From contig NZ_CP085173.1 of assembly GCF_020616555.1 (NCBI RefSeq), forward strand, positions 620,001 through 684,000: 64,000 nt of DNA, written 5' to 3'. This DNA is from Streptomyces longhuiensis (GTDB taxonomy: Bacteria; Actinomycetota; Actinomycetes; Streptomycetales; Streptomycetaceae). The position numbers were made by a program, and so were the translations under genes. Shown here piece after piece: positions 34,672 to 43,808 of the stretch; position 1 is the stretch's first letter; the number at the start of each line of letters is the position of its first letter. The notes under the pieces were generated by a model that was not told the origin of the DNA, searched no databases, and saw only the letters and a program-made list of their open reading frames with translations.

Positions 34672-35793
34672 TCAGCGGCGGGACATGTAGAGGTTGAATG
34701 CCTTGTGCAGCACCTTGTTGAGTGGGAAGTCCCATTCCCCAAGGTATTCAACGGCCTGTCCGCCGGTTCCGACCTTGAACCGGAGCAGGCCGAGGTGGTG
34801 GTTGCCCTCCTCCAGCGTGTCGGTGATGCCACGGAAGTCGTAGATGGCGGCTCCGAGTTCGTAGGCATCGGACATCATTCGCCACTGGATGGCGTTGTTG
34901 GGCTGGACCTCACGCTTACGGCTGGTGGAGGCCCCGTAGGAGTACCAGACGTGCTCGCCGACGGTCAGCATCGTGGCGGCCGCGAGTACCTCTCCGTCGT
35001 GGTGGGCGAGGTAGAGGCGCATGCGGTTGTCGTCCTCGGCCTGCAACGCGGTCCACATGCGCTGGAAGTAGCCCAGTGGGCGCGGGATGAACTGGTCCCG
35101 TTCAGCGGTCTCGACGTAGATTGCGTGGAAGGCGGGCAGGTCGTCGTAGTCGCCCTGGACCACTTTGACGCCGGCCTTCTCTGCCTTCTTGATGTTGCGT
35201 CGCCACTGCTGGTTGAGATCGCGCTGGATTTCTTCCAACGGCCGTCCCTTGAAAGGAACTTGGAAGACGTAGCGCGGCTGGCCCGCGGCGAAGCCGTCCT
35301 CAGCGCCGGACTCTGTCTGCTGCCAGCCCATCCGGCGCAGCCGGTCGGCCAGGTCGAAGGCCTGCGGCTCGTGCATGGTGGCCTGCGCATCCCGCAACTT
35401 TGTGGCTTGCGGGTCAGCGATCGCGTCCTTGACCGCCTCGGCACTCCATCGGCGTTGGACCACGGGCGGCCCCATCTTCACGGAGAAGACGCCCTGTGCT
35501 TTCAAGTGCGCGAGCATCGGCTGAAGCCACTGGTCCAGATCCTCCGCTGTCCAGTCGATGACAGGGCCCTCAGGCAGGTAGGCGAGGTACTTCTTCAACT
35601 TCGGCAACGGCCGAAGCAGCACCAGCCCGGCGCCAACAAGTTTGCCGCCGTCGTCGAACCAGCCCAGGCTCTCCCCCCGCCAGTCCGGCTTCACATCCGC
35701 CCAGGCCGGAACCTGCATGTGACTCACCGACGGCTGGGCTGCGACGAAAGCCAGATGTTCGTCGCGGGTGATCGCCTTCAGGCGATAGTTCAT
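34672..35793 (-). CDS. FemABX-type peptidyl (aminoacyl) transferase
   Basis: A 373-residue FemAB family protein made of two GNAT-like halves. The characteristic RPLPKLKKYLAYLPEGPVID, LNQQWRRNIKKAEKAGV (tRNA/lipid-side helix) and YGASTSRKREVQPNNAIQW segments are present, and it ends with the DFRGITDTLEEGNHHLGLLR region. In Streptomyces, FemX proteins use glycyl-tRNA to start the interpeptide bridge on lipid II, so a role in peptidoglycan synthesis is likely. Lipid-linked substrate preference cannot be told, and a VanK-like variant is possible. The ATG at 35793 has GAGGAG nine bases upstream. Confidence 0.85.
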   Translation of the reverse strand: MNYRLKAITRDEHLAFVAAQPSVSHMQVPAWADVKPDWRGESLGWFDDGGKLVGAGLVLLRPLPKLKKYLAYLPEGPVIDWTAEDLDQWLQPMLAHLKAQGVFSVKMGPPVVQRRWSAEAVKDAIADPQATKLRDAQATMHEPQAFDLADRLRRMGWQQTESGAEDGFAAGQPRYVFQVPFKGRPLEEIQRDLNQQWRRNIKKAEKAGVKVVQGDYDDLPAFHAIYVETAERDQFIPRPLGYFQRMWTALQAEDDNRMRLYLAHHDGEVLAAATMLTVGEHVWYSYGASTSRKREVQPNNAIQWRMMSDAYELGAAIYDFRGITDTLEEGNHHLGLLRFKVGTGGQAVEYLGEWDFPLNKVLHKAFNLYMSRR

Positions 35794-36171
35794 GCGCAGC
35801 GCTCCTCTGTTCGACGCGCCACCCTACTGAGGCACGTTGCACGAACCCAGGCCTCACAGAATGTCACCCATCACCGGATATGGCAGCCTCTGAACGTGCT
35901 GTCGGCGTACCACTATGGGTGCAGAGCGGCGTACGCCAGGGCGAACGCAGCAGCGATCGACATCCATGGGAGCGCTGGAGCGACCACACGAGTCCAGTGA
36001 CTACACGCAGTGACGGCGAGCTGCCGCGACGGCGTCCGGATTTCCCGGTGAGCGCACATCTGCTCTTCTAAAGTCGGGGCCGCCCGATCTGGGCGGCGAT
36101 CTGACCAGTTGCGGATGCCTGTAGAGGGCAGGGTTCGCGCGCTTCGACATCGATCGGTCGCACGGGCGTTC
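35794..36171. other. intergenic region with small hairpin
   Basis: No gene is supported; a 63-codon plus-strand frame at 35880-36071 has no ribosome site or motif. A perfect 7-bp stem GCCGCCC-GATCT-GGGCGGC at 36079-36097 lies about 75 bp past the monooxygenase stop and may be its terminator. Confidence 0.35.
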
Positions 36172-37296
36172 TCAGTCTGCGGGTGCCGGTTCGGCGGGCC
36201 GGGCCGTGAAGAAGCGGACGATGTCTTCGGCCGCGGTTGGGGACAGCATCATCGCCTGGACTCGTGCGGACATTTCGGCGATCGGGTGAATCCTGGTGAA
36301 CATCGCCTCCTCGTACGTCCGGATCGCCGAGTCCGGGTCTGCGGGGTTGGCGGCGAGTCGGCTCGCGAGTTCGGCGGCGTCGAGCATGGCCTGGTTGGCG
36401 CCCTCGCCGACCGGCGGCATGAGGTGCGCGGCGTCGCCGATGAGGGTGACGCCCGGCCGGCTGGACCAGCGCGTATCGGTGGGCATCGCTTCGATCAGGC
36501 GCGGCGTCGGCGCGCTGCCGTCGGCCTCGATGAGTGCGGTGAGGCGTGGGTCCCAGCCACTGAACATGTCCAGCAGAGCGCGCTTACTGCGGTATGTCTC
36601 GATGGGGCGATCTTCTGCGCGCAGTGAGATCCCTACACGGAGGCTGCCGTCGCTGAGGCGTTGTGCTGCCAGGATCTGATTCACGCCGACGCACCACAGG
36701 TTCCCGGCGCCGACCAGCTCGGCGAGATCCGGATGGCGCCGGTCGACGTCTTCGATGCTCAGCTCTACGAGGGTGGCCACGTAGGACAGTTGGACGTCCG
36801 CCAGCAGTGACCGGACGATCGAGCGCGCACCGTCCGCGCCGATGAGGATGTCGCAGCCGGTCCGGTGGCCGCCGTGGAAAGCCAGTTCCCAGCCCCCGCC
36901 AGGTCGCGGGGTCGCCGCGACAAGCCTGCGCTGCCAGACAACCGTGTCGCCGGGGAGGGAATCGAGCAGGAGATCACGCAGTGCGCTCCGGTCGATCTCG
37001 GGACGTCCGGAGAAGGAGCCAGGTTCCGGCTCATGGTGCACCAGGGTCCGTCCGGTCGGGTCGAGGATGCGATGTTCCTCGCCCTCGGGCCGCGCCTCCG
37101 ACTGGAACCGGCCGACGAGACCCGCCTCGGCCAGGGCCTGCTGCCCGGACTCCGGGTGCAGGTCGAGCGCGCCGCCCTGCGGTCGCGCGGATCGGCTTGC
37201 CTCGCGCTCGTACACCACCGCATCGATGCCGTGCTGGTGCAGGATCCGTGCCAACGTCAGGCCGCCAAGGCCGCCACCAGCGATCGCGATTCGCAT
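36172..37296 (-). CDS. FAD-dependent monooxygenase (TetX/PHBH-like)
   Basis: A 374-residue class A flavin monooxygenase: GGGLGG at residues 7-12 (FAD ADP motif), GADGARS at 153-159 (FAD/NADPH DG motif) and GDAAHLMPP at 287-295 (ribityl-binding GD motif). The overall layout resembles TetX-type drug-inactivating enzymes and other aromatic hydroxylases. ATG 37296 follows a strong AAAGGAG site, so it is chosen over an ATG at 37317. It is divergent from a TetR regulator and shares its operator region, which suggests induction by its own substrate. No resistance can be assigned from sequence alone. Confidence 0.85.
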   Translation of the reverse strand: MRIAIAGGGLGGLTLARILHQHGIDAVVYEREASRSARPQGGALDLHPESGQQALAEAGLVGRFQSEARPEGEEHRILDPTGRTLVHHEPEPGSFSGRPEIDRSALRDLLLDSLPGDTVVWQRRLVAATPRPGGGWELAFHGGHRTGCDILIGADGARSIVRSLLADVQLSYVATLVELSIEDVDRRHPDLAELVGAGNLWCVGVNQILAAQRLSDGSLRVGISLRAEDRPIETYRSKRALLDMFSGWDPRLTALIEADGSAPTPRLIEAMPTDTRWSSRPGVTLIGDAAHLMPPVGEGANQAMLDAAELASRLAANPADPDSAIRTYEEAMFTRIHPIAEMSARVQAMMLSPTAAEDIVRFFTARPAEPAPAD

Positions 37297-37307
37297 TCTC
37301 GCTCCTT

Positions 37308-37343
37308 TACCGTACACTGTATTTGTGGATACACCGTACGGTA
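37308..37343. promoter_or_regulatory. TetR-type operator between monooxygenase and regulator genes
   Basis: TACCGTACACTGTAT (37308-37322) and ATACACCGTACGGTA (37329-37343) form an inverted repeat with 13 of 15 arm bases pairing around a 6-base centre. It covers the GTG start of the regulator (37325) and lies 12 bp upstream of the monooxygenase ATG, so one bound dimer pair could silence both genes. Confidence 0.75.
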
Positions 37344-38050
37344 ACGAAGCGCTGCCCGTTTGGGAACGGCCCGAACCTCAGCCGCGGGCGGCACCAGTGC
37401 CGTTGAGCCGCGAGAAGATCGCCGCAGCGGCGATCCGGGTTGCCGACGCGCACGGCCTCGACGGCCTGTCGGTTCGCAAGATCGCCAAAGAACTCGGTGT
37501 CGGTCCGATGCGGCTCTACGACTACGTGATCAACAGATCCGAACTGCTCGATCTGATGGTCGACGTCGTCTATGCCCGGATCGCCGAGGTGAGTCAGCAC
37601 TCCGCGTGGCGCGACACGGTACTGGCCATCGCCCACGCGACCCGCGAAGCGGCCCTTGAACATGAGTGGTTTTCCGACCTGCTCGGCGGAAGGCCGCACT
37701 TGGGACCTCACGCGCTCGCTGTGGGCGAGGCGACCGCGGCGGCGCTGATGCAGGCCCTCGGCATGCGCGACATCGACGAGCTCCAGCGGGCACTCGGCGC
37801 CCTCAACTCCTTCATCATCGGAGCGGTCCGCAGAGAGGTCACCGAGCGACGCACCGCCCGTTCCACCGGCACCGATGAAGCCGCCTTCCAGGCCAGCCTC
37901 GGCCCCTACCTCACACGCATGTTGAATACCGGCAGGTACCCCACCATCGCCCGGCTCGTGATCGACGGCGCCCACCTCAATGCCGAGGAAACCTTCAACC
38001 ACAACCTGACCACCGTCTTGGACGGGATCACCAGCCGACCCCACACGTGA
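37325..38050 (+). CDS. TetR-family transcriptional regulator
   Basis: A 241-residue regulator with a TetR helix-turn-helix at about residues 49-68 (LSVRKIAKELGVGPMRLYDY), preceded by REKIAAAAIRVADAHGLDG, and a C-terminal ligand domain of the TetR/ActII type. GTG 37325 lies inside the palindrome at 37308-37343 and has no Shine-Dalgarno sequence, so the message is probably leaderless. It probably represses itself and the divergent monooxygenase until a ligand binds. The ligand is not known, but may be the monooxygenase substrate. Confidence 0.85.
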   Translation: MDTPYGNEALPVWERPEPQPRAAPVPLSREKIAAAAIRVADAHGLDGLSVRKIAKELGVGPMRLYDYVINRSELLDLMVDVVYARIAEVSQHSAWRDTVLAIAHATREAALEHEWFSDLLGGRPHLGPHALAVGEATAAALMQALGMRDIDELQRALGALNSFIIGAVRREVTERRTARSTGTDEAAFQASLGPYLTRMLNTGRYPTIARLVIDGAHLNAEETFNHNLTTVLDGITSRPHT

Positions 38051-38302
38051 CCCACCGCTCTGTGGCCAGCAGCCAGCAGGAAGCCAATGCCGCTTACACG
38101 GGCCCCATGGCGCGTGAGACCACCGCGAGTGGGGCATTGATCGTCCGCCGGCGCACATGGGAACGCGTGCGAAACCGACTGCTTCGATGCGACAGACGCG
38201 CAAGTGCCGACTGAAGCGTTCCGCAACAAACAGCCGTGGCTGAGCACCGCACTTGGTCCGCCCCTCCAAGCACAGCGCTCAGCCCCCGTGGCACCGGACG
38301 CG

Positions 38303-38947
38303 TCAGGCACCGACCAGATCGGCCTCATGGGCGAGGATTGCGGCCTGGGTCCGGTTTTCGAGGCCGAGCCGGGCGAGCATCCGGGCGACATACGTCTTCA
38401 CGCTGGCCAGGGACAGGTGAAGAGTTTCAGCGATGCTCTGGTTGGGGTGCCCTGCACCGATGAGGGCCAGGACATCGCGCTCGGAGTCCGTGAGGGTACG
38501 GATCTTCTCCCCCAGGAAGCCGGCACCACGCGCCGGCCCCTGACTGACCAGCTTCTTCATGATCCCAGGCGATAGAACGAGGCCCCCGGCCGCCAAGGTC
38601 CGCACTGCGGCAGCCAGTTCCCCAGCAATGAGGTCCTTCTGAAGGAAGCCCCCAGCTCCGGCGTTGAGCGCCTGGAGGACGAGGTCGTCGGTGCTGAACG
38701 GGGTCAGCGCCAGAACCCGGGGAGACTCCTCCATCCGCACCAGCTGGACAATGGCTTCCACCCCTCCGCCATGGGGCAAGTGCAGGTCCATGATGACGAC
38801 GTCGGGACGGTACTCCCTGGTGGCACTGACGGCCTGAGAACCGTCAGCGGCTTCGCCGACGACCTCGATTCCGTCCGCAGCCTCCAGCGCCGAGCCCAGG
38901 CCGGAACGGATGAGGCTCTGGGCATCAACGATCAGAACGCGGATCAC
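38303..38947 (-). CDS. orphan NarL/LuxR-type response regulator
   Basis: A 214-residue two-domain regulator. The receiver has Asp8, the phosphorylation site Asp54 (VIMDLHLP), Thr82 and Lys104 (FLQKDL). The acidic pair is reduced because residue 9 is Ala (VDAQ rather than VDDQ), so Mg binding may be altered. The C-terminal HTH is LuxR-type (LTDSERDVLALIGAGHPNQS...SVKTYVARML). GTG 38947 follows an AAAGGGAAG site. No sensor kinase gene is adjacent on either side, so it is an orphan or acts with a remote kinase. Confidence 0.85.
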   Translation of the reverse strand: MIRVLIVDAQSLIRSGLGSALEAADGIEVVGEAADGSQAVSATREYRPDVVIMDLHLPHGGGVEAIVQLVRMEESPRVLALTPFSTDDLVLQALNAGAGGFLQKDLIAGELAAAVRTLAAGGLVLSPGIMKKLVSQGPARGAGFLGEKIRTLTDSERDVLALIGAGHPNQSIAETLHLSLASVKTYVARMLARLGLENRTQAAILAHEADLVGA

Positions 38948-39239
38948 GCGCTTCCCTTTCAATCGGGGCGAGGGGGACCACCCGCAGCTCACTGCAAGAC
39001 GGCACCAACATCACTACCCTGCAGGCCGCCTGGCGTGCTGGCCCAGGCCAAATGCAACGCTCACGGGCCAACTACCGCGCCCAATCACCCCGGCGCTCAT
39101 GTGGCTGAGCGCTCGACTTGGCACCGCCAGCTCTTGGCTCAGCTCTGGATTGCCTGCGCCGTGGTCACGTTGCGAGCTGGCCGTCAGCCGAACGGTTCGG
39201 TGTCGGGTGTGGTGCGTCGGCTCCGAGCCTCCCGCGGCT

Positions 39240-39451
39240 TCGCAGTGAGCGGATGCCGAAGGAAGGGACGCGATGGCCTCGGTGGGCCGGCCTTCCCTCA
39301 TCAGGAACGCTGCCGGCGCTCGGCGTCTATCGGACGCGGCAGACGAGCGCAGTACAGCGAGCGCTTCGTCCACGCGACAGGCCTCCCGCAGCAGCGATGC
39401 GAGCATCGCTCCCCTGTCGTACTCCTCTGGTGGCACGGCTGCGGCCTCCAC
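39240..39451 (-). pseudogene. TPR-protein remnant
   Basis: A minus-strand frame reads LLREACRVDEALAVLRSSAA and, 20 residues on, LMREGRPTEAIASLPSASA, resembling two tetratricopeptide repeats. The flanks are low complexity and the frame lacks a convincing start, so this looks like a fragment of a TPR protein. The rest of 38,948-39,497 shows no gene. Confidence 0.3.
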
Positions 39452-39497
39452 GACAGCCCTTTGACGGCGCCCGGTCTTCGGCCCCCATCCGGTCCGT

Positions 39498-39938
39498 TCA
39501 GGATTCGGCGATGGAGGTGAGCAGGGCGGCGGCGCGGGCGATCACCGCGCGGTCCTCGGCGCTGAGGGCGCGCAGCCGGCCGTCCAGCCAGGCGTTGCGC
39601 GTATCCATGGCGTCCCCGGCGACGGTGTGGCCTTCGGGGGTGGGGGTGAACAGGACCTTGCGGCCGTCGGTCGGGTCCGGGGTACGCACGGCATAGCCGG
39701 CCGCAGTCAGCCGGTTCACGGTCTGGCTCATGGACGCGGGGGCGACTCGGCCGACCTCGCTGAGCCGGGTGAGCGTCTGCGGTCCCCGCTTGTGCAGGTA
39801 AGTGAGGACCTCCAGGGCCACGTCGCCCAGCTCACCCGCGGGACGTTCGCTGCGGAAACGGCGGTAGAGGAGGCCCACAGCCGTGCGCACCTCCGCGCCG
39901 AGGTCGTCCCCGCCGTCGTCCCTTGCATCGGTCTCCAT
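39498..39938 (-). CDS. MarR-family transcriptional regulator
   Basis: A 146-residue winged-helix regulator: the recognition region is TRLSEVGRVAPASMSQTVNR followed by a wing with TPDPTDGRKVLFTPTPEGH, and flanking helices for dimerisation. It is divergent from a PEBP-type gene, and the 77-bp gap contains A/T-rich repeats (TACCTAAA twice and the palindrome AAAGAATTCTTT) in this otherwise very GC-rich DNA. It probably represses itself and the divergent gene; the signal is unknown. No conserved cysteines suggest an oxidation-sensing type. Confidence 0.85.
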   Translation of the reverse strand: METDARDDGGDDLGAEVRTAVGLLYRRFRSERPAGELGDVALEVLTYLHKRGPQTLTRLSEVGRVAPASMSQTVNRLTAAGYAVRTPDPTDGRKVLFTPTPEGHTVAGDAMDTRNAWLDGRLRALSAEDRAVIARAAALLTSIAES

Positions 39939-39950
39939 GGCAAGTTAGTG

Positions 39951-39979
39951 TACCTAAAGAATTCTTTCGTATACCTAAA
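39951..39979. promoter_or_regulatory. MarR operator candidate
   Basis: Direct repeats TACCTAAA at 39951-39958 and 39972-39979, two helical turns apart, surround the perfect 12-bp palindrome AAAGAATTCTTT (39956-39967). A related TATCTAA follows near 39994. The A/T richness here is unusual for this genome. Confidence 0.6.
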
Positions 39980-40015
39980 TAGACACACCCGAATATCTAA
40001 GGACGCGGTGGAACC

Positions 40016-40585
40016 ATGCCCGCAAACCCCCTCGGCGTCGCGCTGCGCAACCGCCGCGCAGGCCAGCACCTGCTCGCCTGGGCATCCGCCGATTTCCAGG
40101 CCCCCCAGAACTTCACCCTCACCAGCCCTGCCTTCGAGCACGGCACACCCATCCCGGACCGCTACCGCGGCCACATCTTCGGCGCCGACGTCTCGCCCGC
40201 CCTGGCGTGGACAGAGCCCCCGCCCGGCACCACCGAGCTGGTCCTGGTCGTCCAGGACCCCGACGTCCCGATCGGCAAGCCGGCCACCCACGCCTTGGTA
40301 CTCGGCATCGACCCCGCCCTGGGCTCCCTGTCCGACAACGCCCTGGTCCACCCCAGCCCCGTCCCCGGCGTCCGCCACGGCAAAGGCCCCCTCGGCCGCC
40401 GCGGCTGGGCGGGCCCCCTGCCCGTCCGCTCCCACGGACCCCACACATACGTCTTTCAACTCTTCGCCCTGGAACAGCCGTTGGGCCTCCCCGAGTCCCC
40501 CTCCCTGGCCCAGGTCACCACCGCCCTCGCCGCCAACGACCTCCTCGGCCGGGCCCGCCTCGACGGCACCTACGAGATCCGATAG
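40016..40585 (+). CDS. YbhB/YbcL family PEBP-like protein
   Basis: A 189-residue protein of the phosphatidylethanolamine-binding/Raf-kinase-inhibitor-like family. It has FTLTSPAFEHGTPIPDRY, the DVSPALAW segment, the anion-pocket strand LVLVVQDPDVPIG and the HTYVFQLFALEQPL region, which hold the family's conserved Asp and His positions. Bacterial members are cytosolic and their role is mostly unknown; some may bind small phosphorylated ligands. The gene is divergent from the MarR regulator and converges with the MOSC-oxidoreductase gene. Confidence 0.85.
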   Translation: MPANPLGVALRNRRAGQHLLAWASADFQAPQNFTLTSPAFEHGTPIPDRYRGHIFGADVSPALAWTEPPPGTTELVLVVQDPDVPIGKPATHALVLGIDPALGSLSDNALVHPSPVPGVRHGKGPLGRRGWAGPLPVRSHGPHTYVFQLFALEQPLGLPESPSLAQVTTALAANDLLGRARLDGTYEIR

Positions 40586-40730
40586 GCCCCGCCACCCGGC
40601 CGCGGACACACCCACTCCACCCGCAACGCCCTTACGCCGAAGCACTCCCGCCTGCGCCATCTCTCGGTGGTGTTCTTGCTTGGCGCGTCCACGGATGCCG
40701 CGTTCCCCGGTGACGGGCCGTTGACGCCGA

Positions 40731-42487
40731 TCAGAGGTCGAGAACGACTTCGGTGGCCGGTTGGCTGCAACAGACGAGGATGGTGCTGGGCTCGGGGAGT
40801 TGGGTGGGGTGGTGTAGGTGATGTCGCCTGAGACGAGGTGGGTGGTGCAGGTGTGGCAGACGCCGGTGCGGCACGACCAGCGGGTGGGGACGTCGCACGC
40901 TTCGGCGAAGTCGAGGAGGGATGCGTGAGCCGGTGACCACGGAGCAGTGATGCCGCTGCGGGCGAAGGTGACGAGAGGGCCGGTGCCTGCAGGACCGGGT
41001 GGTTGGTGCGGCCGGATCGCGGCGGTGGGTGTGACGCCGGGGTTGATGGCGGGGAGAGCACTGAACTGTTCCGTATGGATCCGCTCGGGGCGCAGACCGT
41101 GATCGCGCAGGAAGCCGCCGAGGTCGTCCATGAAGGCGGGTGGTCCGCAGACGTAGGCGTCGGCGTCCGTGGGGATGCCCGTGGCGCTGAGTGATCGGTC
41201 GGTCGGGTGGCCCCGGCTGATGTGGGGCTCGTCGGGACGCGGATTCTCGGCGGTGTAGTAGATGTGCTTGTGTGCGTTGGGGAGTTGGGCCAGGAGCGCC
41301 TTGGTCTCTTCCGCGAAGGCGTGATGGGTGCGGTCATGGGCGGTGTGGATCCACCAGATGGGGCGCGGGTCTCGTGTGGCGGCGAGTTGGTGGAGCATGG
41401 CGAGCACGGGGGTCACACCGATGCCTGCGGAGAGGAGGACGATCGGTCGGGTGCCTCCTTCGAGTACGAAGGTTCCGCGGGGGCTGGCGACGTCCACGAG
41501 GTCACCAGGGTGGAGCGTGGCGTGGATGTAGCTGCTGACTTTCCCGTGGGGCTCGTGCTTGACGCTGATGCGGTAGGTGCCGATTGTGGGCGCGCAGGAC
41601 AGGGAGTAGCTGCGCACTGCAGGGGCGGCTTCGCCGACGGTGAGGCGAAGGGAGAGGTACTGGCCTGGGCGTGCCTCGGGTAGCGGGGCGCCGTCGGTGG
41701 CGCTGAGGTAGACCGACGAGATGGAGGGGGTCTCGGGGACGATGCGGGCGACGCGCATGGTCTTGAAGCCGGCCCATCCCGGTTCTTCTCTGGGTTGCTG
41801 GGTGCCGGCGCGCTCGCCTGGCCATCCCGGTTCCTGCTGGGGCTGCTGGGCGGCGGCGAGTTCACGGAAGGACTGCTGCCAGCCGGGGCTGAGCGCGGGG
41901 ATGTTCAGTGCCTTGCGCAGCGTGGCGGGGTCGCGGTCGGGGAGGTAGAGCAGTGCGTCGGTGTCGGCGACGCTGAGTTCCTCGGGGCCCTTGCGGGTCA
42001 AGGTGATTCCATCGCCGGCCTGGACGCGTCCTTCTTTGATCACGCGCAGGTAGAAGCCGGGGCGGTGGTGGGCGACCAGGAGGGAGGCCATCGTGGGTTC
42101 ACCCAGACGCATCCCGACGCGGTAGCAGGTGACGCGGGGTTGGGTTACTTCGAATTCGGCTTCGCCGATACGGTACCGGTCGCCGATGCATACTTCGTCG
42201 TCGGGAAGACCGTCGACGGTGAAGTTCTCCCCGAAGATCCCGAAAGTCAGGTCGTCGCGGCCGAGGTGCTTCTGCCAGTACTGGTAGGACTGCAGTTGGT
42301 AGACGAGGACGGCTCGGATTTCGCCGCCGTGCCCAGCCAGGTCTCCTTGACCGTCCCCATCGACGTTCAGCCGCCGGACCATGCGGGGGCCTTGCACGGG
42401 GGCCTTCCAGGCTCCGGTGTGGACCGTCCTGCCCTGCCAGGACATGTCCTTGGGCATACCCGTGTTGACGGACAGCAGCGTCGCCAT
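40731..42487 (-). CDS. MOSC-FAD-2Fe2S fusion oxidoreductase, likely frameshifted near the C-terminus
   Basis: An N-terminal MOSC domain (about residues 1-190, GIFGENFTVDGLPDDEV and QPRVTCYRVG) is joined by a Gln/Pro-rich linker to an FAD/NAD reductase domain (RSYSLSCAP, VLLSAGIGVTPVLAML, VCGPPAFMDDL) and a plant-type ferredoxin (CRTGVCHTC). After GDITYTTPPN the frame runs on without a plausible end. A one-base shift at the G run 40794-40797 restores STILVCCSQPATEVVLDL and a stop at 40731, including the expected fourth cluster Cys. The fusion resembles HcbA-like or YiiM-linked electron-transfer proteins. The shift may be real or a sequencing error. Confidence 0.75.
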
Positions 42488-43099
42488 TGCGGACCTCCTG
42501 CCGGGTGGGCCCGCCTGTGCAGCCCCTCATGGCGCTGCGATCTGTGCGCCAGGGCCGATCCTAGGTCTCGTACCGGCGCCCACGAGAGCAGACGCGCCGC
42601 CCTCGGCAAGCAGTCGACGCCGCTCGATCCGTGCCGCCCCCGATGTGGCGCGCCTCGGGGACGGTGCACACCCAGACCTGCACGTGTGTCCGTTTCAACC
42701 TACCGTCCCGCCGTCGTCGCGTCCGGGCCGCTGGTCGCGACCTCCGGCCAGGTTCCCCTCCGTAGACCGGTTCGCCCTCAGCGGTCCTTCACCACGATGC
42801 ACTCCCCCGCACTCCGCGTGCTGGTGGCGAATCCGCTGCCGGTTGGTTCAATCGAGGCTGTCAGCTACGCCGTGGGCGTCAACCGCGGCCTGGAAGCAGG
42901 ACCGCGTGGAACAGTCGGCGATAGGGGACTCGGCGCCCGCGATCTCCGGAAGCTCGCGAACGCGACCCTCTACCAGAACCGGACGGGCTGTCAGGCTTGT
43001 CGGCGGTGTTCAGCCACTTCAATTGTGGTGCCTAGACGATCACCACCTATTTCCCCGAGTAATTGTCAATACCTGTGGGTGCGTTGTCCGGCCACAGCG
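42488..43099. other. intergenic region with a RidA-like scrap
   Basis: No intact gene in 612 bases. On the plus strand about 42682-42762 reads VSTYRPAVVASGPLVATSGQ followed by VPL, which matches the start of RidA/YjgF proteins, but the remaining two thirds is unrelated or scrambled. It is probably a broken gene. Confidence 0.3.
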
Positions 43100-43771
43100 T
43101 CAGTGGGTAGGGGTCTGGTGACGTGGGGCCGGTTTGCGGGCCAGGATCTGAAGGCCCGCTGATGTGTTGCCGTTCATGGTGGTCACGGTGGTTCGTCGGG
43201 TGTCGATGGTCTCGAAACCGGCGAGCAGGGAGGTGAACCAGCCCCTCGGGTGGTGGCGGCACACGGCGCCGTCGCCGGTCTCGAACACCCCGTAGGTGCC
43301 GTAGGACTCGGCGAACCTCGCGTAGCGGTCGCGGTTGCGCTGGCTGTCTTGTAGCGGCAGGTCGCTGAGGTAGAGCAGTGCGCCGGGCTTGAGCACGCGG
43401 TGCAGCTCGCCGATCAGCAGCCGCTGTGCGTCGTCGCTCGGGATGCAGGTCAGCACCGCAAAGAGCACGACCACGTCGATGCTCGCGTCCGGGCAGGCCA
43501 CTGTCGGCGGCGTGTCCAGCACCGCGAAGCGCATCGTGGGGTGCAGGCTGCGAGCCCGGGCGATCATCCCCGGTGAGGGGTCGACCCCAGAGAGATTGTC
43601 GAAGCCCTGCTGGTGAAGCGCGTCCAGGATTCGGCCGTAGCCGCAGCCGTAGTCGAGGATCGCGGCGCTTCGTTCGACGTTGTCCAGCCACGGTGTGTGC
43701 AGCGGGTGCGTGAATCGCTTCGTGGTCGCGGCGGCGTCCCAGTAAGCGGTCTGGCTGTCGAGGTCGGACAC
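43100..43771 (-). CDS. class I SAM-dependent methyltransferase
   Basis: A 223-residue methyltransferase with motif I ILDYGCGYGRIL at residues 38-49, LSGVDPSPGMIARAR, a DASIDVVVLFAVLTCIP strand and ELHRVLKPGALLYLSDLP. It resembles UbiE/Methyltransf_11 small-molecule methyltransferases; the substrate cannot be told. GTG 43771 is chosen for its GGGAGG ribosome site and the start of coherent sequence; the frame is open further up into the transposase gene. The transposase stop is only 37 bp upstream, so the IS may have altered its expression. Confidence 0.85.
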   Translation of the reverse strand: MSDLDSQTAYWDAAATTKRFTHPLHTPWLDNVERSAAILDYGCGYGRILDALHQQGFDNLSGVDPSPGMIARARSLHPTMRFAVLDTPPTVACPDASIDVVVLFAVLTCIPSDDAQRLLIGELHRVLKPGALLYLSDLPLQDSQRNRDRYARFAESYGTYGVFETGDGAVCRHHPRGWFTSLLAGFETIDTRRTTVTTMNGNTSAGLQILARKPAPRHQTPTH

Positions 43772-43808
43772 GGCGGATGCCTCCCATGGGCGTTTCGGGG
43801 AAAGATGG

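Noticed and set aside
35880..36071. A 63-codon plus-strand frame
   Set aside because: No ribosome site, no motif and no hydrophobic pattern.
39728..40730. Extension of the MOSC-oxidoreductase frame over the PEBP and MarR genes
   Set aside because: The sequence after the ferredoxin motif is antisense to two genuine genes; a one-base shift restores a family-like end at 40731.
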